Assembly: GCF_016595275.2 (NCBI RefSeq)
Contig: NZ_JAENIQ020000004.1
Coordinates: forward strand, 124,001-188,000
Length of the DNA: 64,000 bases
Direction: 5' to 3'
Source of the DNA: Corynebacterium pygosceleis
GTDB lineage: Bacteria; Actinomycetota; Actinomycetes; Mycobacteriales; Mycobacteriaceae
Part shown: in pieces, positions 58,828-64,000 of the stretch
Layout of the letters: every line of letters begins with the position of its first letter
Numbering within the stretch: the stretch's first letter is position 1
Notes under the pieces: model-generated
What the model was told of the DNA's origin: nothing
The model's input: only the letters and a program-made list of their open reading frames with translations
Database searches by the model: none
Made by a program: the position numbers and the translations under genes

Positions 58828-60401
58828 CACGTACCCTGATCCAGCTCCACCGCACCCTGCGGAAACGGTCCCTGAAGGCGCAGCCGTCGCAGTGGTTCAT
58901 GATCATCTTCATCTGGGTCTACGGCGTGATCGGCGCGCTGTCCCTCGGCGGCATGACCCTCAACGAGCAGCTGACCGGGAACCAGTCCGCGCTCTCCCTC
59001 TCACTCGGTGTGGGGGTGCTGGCGTACTGGGTTCTCGCGTTCATCTACCCGTCCAGTGAGAACCAGCTGACCCCCGGCTGGTTCGCCCCGCTGCCGGTGG
59101 CGGCCCGGGAACTGCTGCCGGGCTTCATTCTGGCGGCGTTCCTCCAGTCCCGCGGTTACCTCGCGGTGCTCAACTCGGTGATCACGTTCGGTTTCGGCAC
59201 CGTCGGACTGGTTCTCACGGGCCACGCGTGGGTCGTCCCGTTCTGGTTGCTGGCCGTCGTCGCGGCTCTCGCGCTGAGCATCTGCGGCGCCGAGGCGTGG
59301 ATCGTGTTCGGTGTGCTGTCCGGTGGGCGGTCCCGGCGGGAGAAACTGTCCATGGCCGGTGGCGTGGTGTTCATCCTCGTCATCATCGGGTTCAACATGG
59401 TGGTGAACTCGGCTATCGGCGTGGACACCGCGAGGGTCACCCGGATTCTCGGTTACACGCCCTTCGGCGGAGCGGGCGGTGCCGCCGGCAGTCTCGCCGA
59501 CGGAGCCTGGGCGACCGCGGCCGTTCAGGCCGTCATCGGCGTCGTTCTGCTCCCGGTGCTCTGGGGGGCGTGGCACCGGGCACTGACCAGATCGTTCACC
59601 CAGGTGACGGAAACCGGTTCCGGGTCCCGGACCCGGCAGCGGGGTCGGCTGATGCTGCGTGGAGTTCCGGCGACGGTCGGCGGAGCCCTCTACTCCCGCG
59701 CGCTCCTGTACTGGGTGCGGGACTCACGGTTGCTCTACAGCCTGATCTCGCTGCCGTTGTTCTCGATGTTCTTCCTGGTTCTCGGCGAGACGAGCGAGGA
59801 CAGCAGGATGGAGTGGCTCGGTGCGTACATGATGGCCGCGGCGGCGACCCAGTACGTCGCCAACGCCTACGGCTACGACGGACCGGCGAACTGGGTGCAC
59901 ATGGCCGCCGGTGTCCCGGCGCGGACGATGGTGCGGGCCCGGGCTGCGGTGGCCGCGACCGTCTCCGTGCCCACGGTGGTGCTCTACGACACCGCACTCG
60001 GGGTGATCAGCGGGTTCTCCCCCCTGTGGCTGCTGACGACGGTGGTGACGGTCGGTGCCGTCCCTGCGGCTCTCGGATTCGGGTCACTGCTCAGCGTGTT
60101 CAATCCGTTTCCGACGGCCCGCCCCGGAACGAATCCGATGAAGGACCGGTCCGGGTATTCCGGTGCCGCGTTCATCGCGGCGTTCGGTGGCCTGCTCGGT
60201 ATCTGGCTGCCGCTGGTGCCGGGGATCATCATGATGGTGTCCGGTCGGGGTGAGGGCGTCGCGTCGCCGTTGTTCCTCGGCGGGATCGCCTGGATCGTGG
60301 TCGTCACCGTCGTCGTGTACGTGGTGGGCACCGGGGTCGCGACCCGGAAGTTGGACAGGTCGTGGCCGGAGATCTTCACGAAGGTCCGCAGCTACGCCTG
60401 A
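58824..60401 (+). CDS. ABC transporter permease, large
   Basis: A 525-residue membrane protein with roughly 12 helices in two halves, for example WFMIIFIWVYGVIGALSLG, VVFILVIIGFNMVVNSAIG, LLYSLISLPLFSMFFLVLG and GGIAWIVVVTVVVYVVGTG. It starts with GTG overlapping the ATPase stop. Size and paired ATPase suggest an exporter of the ABC-2 superfamily; no substrate can be named. A strong terminator follows. Confidence 0.85.
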   Translation: MTRTLIQLHRTLRKRSLKAQPSQWFMIIFIWVYGVIGALSLGGMTLNEQLTGNQSALSLSLGVGVLAYWVLAFIYPSSENQLTPGWFAPLPVAARELLPGFILAAFLQSRGYLAVLNSVITFGFGTVGLVLTGHAWVVPFWLLAVVAALALSICGAEAWIVFGVLSGGRSRREKLSMAGGVVFILVIIGFNMVVNSAIGVDTARVTRILGYTPFGGAGGAAGSLADGAWATAAVQAVIGVVLLPVLWGAWHRALTRSFTQVTETGSGSRTRQRGRLMLRGVPATVGGALYSRALLYWVRDSRLLYSLISLPLFSMFFLVLGETSEDSRMEWLGAYMMAAAATQYVANAYGYDGPANWVHMAAGVPARTMVRARAAVAATVSVPTVVLYDTALGVISGFSPLWLLTTVVTVGAVPAALGFGSLLSVFNPFPTARPGTNPMKDRSGYSGAAFIAAFGGLLGIWLPLVPGIIMMVSGRGEGVASPLFLGGIAWIVVVTVVVYVVGTGVATRKLDRSWPEIFTKVRSYA

Positions 60402-60409
60402 GACGGGGA

Positions 60410-60445
60410 GGGCCCCGATCCGTGTCGGATCGGGGCCCCTTTTTC
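60410..60445 (+). terminator. Terminator after the ABC permease
   Basis: GGGCCCCGATCCG (60410-60422) pairs perfectly with 60426-60438 across a TGT loop, followed by C and TTTTT. Confidence 0.9.
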
Positions 60446-60464
60446 CCTGATGTCGTGTGTGCGG

Positions 60465-60899
60465 TTAGACGTGTGCCGCGGTCGTGTCACGACCACCGCG
60501 TCCGAGGGCCGCGTCCAGGCTGTAGCGGCCTGCACCGGTCACGGCCAGGGCCACGCCGACGGCGGTGAGCATGAGGGTGTACTCGATGCCGCCGTCGGTG
60601 TTGAAGAAGCCGTTGGGCAGGTGCACGGAGATCATCGCTCCCGCCATCACGACCGCTGCGGCGATGGCGGCGATGCGGGTCGCGACGCCCAGTATCAGGG
60701 CCAGGCCCCCGAGGAGCTCGACGAGAATGGCGATCCACGCCATGATCTCGGGTGCGGGGAGGCTGGACATCGACGCGAATGCGGCGCCGGTCTGTCCGGG
60801 GCCCATGAGGAAGAGTTTCTGGAAACCGTGTGCGGTGAGGATGGCGCCGAAGATGAGTCGGATGATCAGCAGGCCGAGGTCGATCGGGGTGCGGGTCAT
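60465..60899 (-). CDS. DoxX-family membrane protein
   Basis: A 144-residue, four-helix protein. The DoxX start LGLLIIRLIFGAILTAHGFQ with the conserved HGFQKLF, then WIAILVELLGGLALILGVAT, AAIAAAVVMAGAMISVHLPN and TLMLTAVGVALAVTGAGRYS with the terminal LDAALG. ATG 60899 has AAGGAGC 6 bp upstream. Members are linked to redox or membrane-stress functions; no specific role can be given here. Confidence 0.9.
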   Translation of the reverse strand: MTRTPIDLGLLIIRLIFGAILTAHGFQKLFLMGPGQTGAAFASMSSLPAPEIMAWIAILVELLGGLALILGVATRIAAIAAAVVMAGAMISVHLPNGFFNTDGGIEYTLMLTAVGVALAVTGAGRYSLDAALGRGGRDTTAAHV

Positions 60900-61084
60900 T
60901 GGTGCTCCTTGGTTGGGTGTTCCTCCCGAGGGGATCCCGGGATGGTCGATGTAGTCCATTCACATCTTGTTGACACAACAGCAAGGTGGCGGCTTCCATT
61001 CCCGCCCCCCTTCCCCGCCCCGCGACCACCGCCTTCCACACCCGCCGAAAAAAGCGTGTGAGCAGCCCCTACGCCGACACACCC

Positions 61085-61135
61085 CGCCGTGAATAAAACC
61101 CCGCACCAGGCAGGTACGGGGTTTTATTCACGGCG
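61085..61135 (-). terminator. Terminator after purA, perfect 19-bp stem
   Basis: CGCCGTGAATAAAACCCCG (61085-61103) pairs exactly with 61117-61135. The CGGGGTTTTATTC part gives an internal T-run on the minus strand. It begins 9 bp after the purA stop. Confidence 0.85.
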
Positions 61136-61144
61136 ACCGGAGAA

Positions 61145-62434
61145 TCAGGACTCCATCACGTCGTTGATCACGATGGTCTGGTCGCGGCCCGGGCCGACAC
61201 CGACGTAGGAGATGCGGCAGCCGGACAGCTCCTCCAGGCGGTTGAGGTAGTCCTGCGCGCGCTGCGGCAGTTCCTCGAAGGTCCGGCAGCCGGTGATGTC
61301 CTCGTCCCACGCGGGCATCGTCTCGTAGATGGGCTCGGCGTGGTGGAAATCGGACTGGCTGGTGGGCATCTCGTCGAAACGCGTGCCGTCGACGTCGTAG
61401 GCGACGCAGATCGGGATCTCCCCGATACCCGTGAGCACGTCGAGCTTGGTCACGAACAGGTCGGTGAAGCCGTTGACCCGGCTGGCGTAGCGCGCGACGA
61501 CGGAGTCGTACCAGCCGCAGCGGCGCTTCCGGCCGGTGTTCACGCCGACCTCACCACCGGTGGTCTGCAGGAACTCGCCCCACTTGTCGAACAGCTCCGT
61601 CGGGAACGGGCCCGCGCCGACGCGGGTGGTGTAGGCCTTGATGATGCCCAGGGACGAGGTGATGCGGGTCGGTCCGATACCGGAGCCGACACACGCACCA
61701 CCGGAGGTCGGATTCGACGACGTCACGAAGGGATAGGTGCCGTGGTCGACGTCGAGCATCGTCGCCTGGCCGCCCTCCATCAGCACGTGCTTCCCCTCGT
61801 CCAGGGCACGGTTGAGCTCCAGTTCCGCCTCGATGACCATCGGGCGGAGACGGTCCGCGTAGGACAGGAAGTAGTCGACGATCTGTTCCGGATCGATGGC
61901 CTTGCGGTTGTACATCTTGACCAGGATCTGGTTCTTCACGTCCAACGCCGAGGTGACCTTCTGACGCAGGATCGACTCGTCGAAGATGTCCTGCACGCGG
62001 ATGCCGACGCGGGAGACCTTGTCCGCGTAGGTCGGTCCGATGCCCCGCCCGGTGGTGCCGATCGCGCGCTTGCCCAGGAAACGCTCCTGCACCCGGTCGA
62101 GGACCTGGTGGTACGGCGCGACGACATGGGCGTTCGCGGAGATCCGCAGCCGGGAGGCGTTCGCGCCACGGGCCTCGAGACCGTCGATCTCGTCGAACAG
62201 CGCCTCCAGGTTGATCACCACACCGTTACCCAGCACGGGCACGGCGTTCTCGCTCAGGACACCGGCGGGAAGGAGCTTCAGCTCGTACTTCTCGCCACCG
62301 ACGACGACGGTGTGCCCGGCGTTGTTCCCGCCGTTCGGCTTGACCACGTAATCGACCTGGCATCCGAGGATGTCGGTGGCCTTACCTTTACCCTCGTCGC
62401 CCCACTGGGCTCCGACTACAACAATTGCGGCCAT
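61145..62434 (-). CDS. purA: Adenylosuccinate synthetase
   Basis: A 429-residue GTP-dependent enzyme making adenylosuccinate from IMP and Asp. The N-terminal catalytic loop is [31 protein letters not shown] holds the IMP-site residues; [20 protein letters not shown] and GAQ-like [19 protein letters not shown] follow; [20 protein letters not shown] is typical of the C-terminal half. Length matches the family exactly. Confidence 0.97.
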   Translation of the reverse strand: MAAIVVVGAQWGDEGKGKATDILGCQVDYVVKPNGGNNAGHTVVVGGEKYELKLLPAGVLSENAVPVLGNGVVINLEALFDEIDGLEARGANASRLRISANAHVVAPYHQVLDRVQERFLGKRAIGTTGRGIGPTYADKVSRVGIRVQDIFDESILRQKVTSALDVKNQILVKMYNRKAIDPEQIVDYFLSYADRLRPMVIEAELELNRALDEGKHVLMEGGQATMLDVDHGTYPFVTSSNPTSGGACVGSGIGPTRITSSLGIIKAYTTRVGAGPFPTELFDKWGEFLQTTGGEVGVNTGRKRRCGWYDSVVARYASRVNGFTDLFVTKLDVLTGIGEIPICVAYDVDGTRFDEMPTSQSDFHHAEPIYETMPAWDEDITGCRTFEELPQRAQDYLNRLEELSGCRISYVGVGPGRDQTIVINDVMES

Positions 62435-62540
62435 GGTTTAACACGCCTCTTCCGATAGCTCGACAGCATCGCCGCGGCGAACGCGGCACAGACGTCTGCC
62501 CATTCTACCCTCCACGACCGCGCGCGTATCATCTCTGACC

Positions 62541-63443
62541 ATGCGAGTACTCTTCCTGGCCTGTGGCGGCTCCGACGGTCTACCGGTGAACCGGTCCGTA
62601 CTCGATGACATCCGGGGGCTCAACGAGATCGCGGCCCTCGACGTCCTGGAGCTCCCCGACGTTCCCGGACGCCGGGATCTGGCCCCCCTCGACGACGCCG
62701 CGCGCGCCGCACTCCCCGTCGACCCGACCCCGAGCCTGGACGAGATCGCGAAGCGCCCCGACGTCGATCATCTCGGCGCCCCGGAGCGTGCGCCCCAGGA
62801 ACCGGAGGAGGCGCTGCGCGTGGTCGTCTGCGGGACCGACGCGGCCCTGTCCGCCGTACTGACCAGGTTGATGCGCTCGGACAGGATGTGGGTGGAGGTC
62901 GGGTACGTACCGGCGGATCCGGAGTCCCCGGCGGCGGCGAACTTCGGGTTGCCCACCGATCCGGTCGACGCCCTCGCCCTCGCCCTCGGCGGGCGGGTCC
63001 ACCCGGCCCCGTTGATCCGGGATGATTCGGCGGTCGCGGTCGCGGGCAGCGCGACGGTGTCCTGTGCCGATCCCGCCACCGAGATGACCGGCGAGGTCAT
63101 CGTCGACGACGACACCCTCCTCAACCACCGGGCGGGTGGGAGAGCACCCCGTACCGGTCTCTACGGTGCCCGTCTCGTCCCGATGCTGGACGCCCCGGGG
63201 ATCGCCGCCGTCGTCGCCGACAGCCCACTCGAACCGGTCCCCGGCGGGATCATCGACCGCCTGCTCCGCAGGAGCCGGCCGACGGGCACCGTGGATCCGA
63301 CGACCCTGCGCACGGGCCGGGCACTGCAGGCCGGCGGACCGAACCTGCGGATCACCGTCGACGGTGTCCCGCGCCCCCGCCCCGCGGAACGGGTGACGTT
63401 CTACCGGCACCTGCGGGACCTGCAGATCGTCCGGCAGCCCTGA
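62541..63443 (+). CDS. Conserved hypothetical protein divergent from purA (Rv0358-like by position)
   Basis: A 300-residue soluble protein. It opens with a beta strand and glycine turn (RVLFLACGGSDGLPVN), continues with a charged region, then LRVVVCGTDAALSAVLTRLM and MWVEVGYVPADPES, and ends LRITVDGVPRPRPAERVTFY. The Gly-rich N-terminal strand and a later second alpha/beta section suggest a nucleotide- or lipid-kinase-like fold, but I see no firm motif. The position next to purA is shared with mycobacteria. ATG 62541 lies 8 bp after TATCAT, probably leaderless. Confidence 0.75.
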   Translation: MRVLFLACGGSDGLPVNRSVLDDIRGLNEIAALDVLELPDVPGRRDLAPLDDAARAALPVDPTPSLDEIAKRPDVDHLGAPERAPQEPEEALRVVVCGTDAALSAVLTRLMRSDRMWVEVGYVPADPESPAAANFGLPTDPVDALALALGGRVHPAPLIRDDSAVAVAGSATVSCADPATEMTGEVIVDDDTLLNHRAGGRAPRTGLYGARLVPMLDAPGIAAVVADSPLEPVPGGIIDRLLRRSRPTGTVDPTTLRTGRALQAGGPNLRITVDGVPRPRPAERVTFYRHLRDLQIVRQP

Positions 63444-63459
63444 TCTGTTCGACCGATAC

Positions 63460-63651
63460 TCAGGGGGACGGGTCCCCCTGCTTTTTCGCGCGGGCGATGA
63501 CGGCGACGAGCACGACCGCCGTGCCGACCGACAGAACGGCGAATCCACCGGTGAGCCGCCAGCCGTTGACCAGCAGGTTGGTGATGAGGACGAGTACCAG
63601 TGCGGCGGTGGCCGCCCACACGGGACGTGACTGGAGGACGTTCCGGTCCAT
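63460..63651 (-). CDS. Small two-helix membrane protein
   Basis: A 63-residue protein with helices AATAALVLVLITNLLVNGW and TGGFAVLSVGTAVVLVAVI and a basic tail (ARAKKQGDPSP). ATG 63651 has TGGAG 6-7 bp upstream; a longer start at 63714 lacks support. Its last codons are built into the terminator hairpin of the convergent gene. Confidence 0.65.
   Translation of the reverse strand: MDRNVLQSRPVWAATAALVLVLITNLLVNGWRLTGGFAVLSVGTAVVLVAVIARAKKQGDPSP
63461..63486 (+). terminator. Terminator of the 62.5-63.4 kb gene
   Basis: CAGGGGGAC (63461-63469) with GTCCCCCTG (63472-63480), followed by CTTTTTC. It overlaps the stop region of the minus-strand small gene. Confidence 0.85.
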
Positions 63652-63840
63652 GATCGCTCCACTTGCCTCTCTCCCCGCGTACGGGGAACGGTGGGATATT
63701 TCTGACCACGACAATAATCCGGCCGTCCCCGGCCTTCGGGGGTTTCATTCCCGCCGCGGAACGGCGGGCGGCATCACCGACGGTGCCCCCCGGACGGTGA
63801 GCGTCCGGGTCCTGCCTGCGGGCCACACAGCCGGGCGGAG

Positions 63841-63999
63841 CTACAGTTCGGGCTCGACGTGCGGGTGTGAACTGGTCGGGGCCAGTGCCGCCTGGGCGGA
63901 TTTCCGTGACATGCCGCAGATCTGGAGGAGATCGACGATGATCGACCGGGACTGCCCGAGGATCATCTGCGCGGACAGCACCTTCCGGTCGGCGACCTC
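63841..63999 (-). CDS. 3' end of a gene running off the right edge
   Basis: An open frame from the window edge ends at TAG (63843-63841). The 52 visible residues include VLSAQMILGQSRSIIVDLLQ and ICGMSRKSAQAAL, then a Pro/His-rich end (PTSSHPHVEPEL). The segment looks helical; no family can be assigned from this fragment. A CCCGGACG/CGTCCGGG hairpin at 63789-63809 may be its terminator. Confidence 0.55.
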   Translation of the reverse strand, partial: EVADRKVLSAQMILGQSRSIIVDLLQICGMSRKSAQAALAPTSSHPHVEPEL

Positions 64000-64000
64000 C

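Overview
The window is high-G+C actinobacterial DNA and almost certainly comes from a Corynebacterium. Supporting signs are the gene order, the DtxR-type iron boxes, a PknG without its rubredoxin cysteines, and many starts placed directly behind a TANNNT -10 box (leaderless mRNAs). Two long blocks follow the Mycobacterium tuberculosis order as I remember it: thiC / xthA-GNAT-def / Rv0430-virR / ybdK, and thiG-thiS-thiO-thiE-mutT3-glnX-glnH-pknG. The ackA-pta / fprA / GNAT / purT / PRTase / ABC / purA block is typical of corynebacteria.

Layout. 1-6.4 kb: the 3' part of an M20 peptidase; an orphan LeuA-regulatory-domain protein behind a possible leaderless leader peptide and hairpin; then two secreted paralogues of unknown function. 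6.5-12.9 kb: a six-gene Mrp Na+/H+ antiporter operon (A-B fusion, C, D, E, F, G) with start/stop overlaps. 13-22.3 kb: a CAP-domain secreted protein with a structured leader, the ybdK-virR-DUF3263 operon divergent from def, a GNAT enzyme, an RDD protein, xthA, cls and an MFS pump. 22.5-28.9 kb: a secreted GH3 glycosidase, TPP-riboswitch-controlled thiC, a small membrane protein and an ABC-2 exporter. 29-33.2 kb: an iron-siderophore ABC importer with two DtxR boxes and an unusual four-fold 11-bp repeat. 33.4-36.7 kb: the thiazole/thiamine operon NUDIX-thiE-thiO-thiS-thiG. 36.8-41.6 kb: the GlnX-GlnH-PknG amino-acid sensing system.

41.65-45.2 kb is a foreign-looking, AT-richer insert: about 1.1 kb without a convincing gene, then a sortase-anchored (LAQTG) adhesin, then a 26-bp inverted repeat. 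45.3-50.5 kb holds a permease/DUF1980 pair behind a double-headed alkaline phosphatase. 50.9-55.9 kb holds ackA-pta, fprA and an ElaA-type acetyltransferase. 56-64 kb holds purT, a phosphoribosyltransferase, an ABC pair, a DoxX protein, purA, a conserved hypothetical gene, a small membrane protein and a truncated gene at the right edge.

I see no CRISPR array, rRNA, tRNA, phage or intact insertion sequence. The least ordinary features are the tandem secreted paralogues, the two-domain phosphatase, the adhesin island, the 11-bp operator-like repeat before the siderophore-binding protein, the def/DUF3263 promoter with mirrored -10 boxes, and the leader upstream of the LeuA-domain gene. No single stretch convincingly shows a wholly new defence or biosynthetic system. 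Coordinates were read by eye; all functional names rest on recognised motifs and synteny, not on searches.
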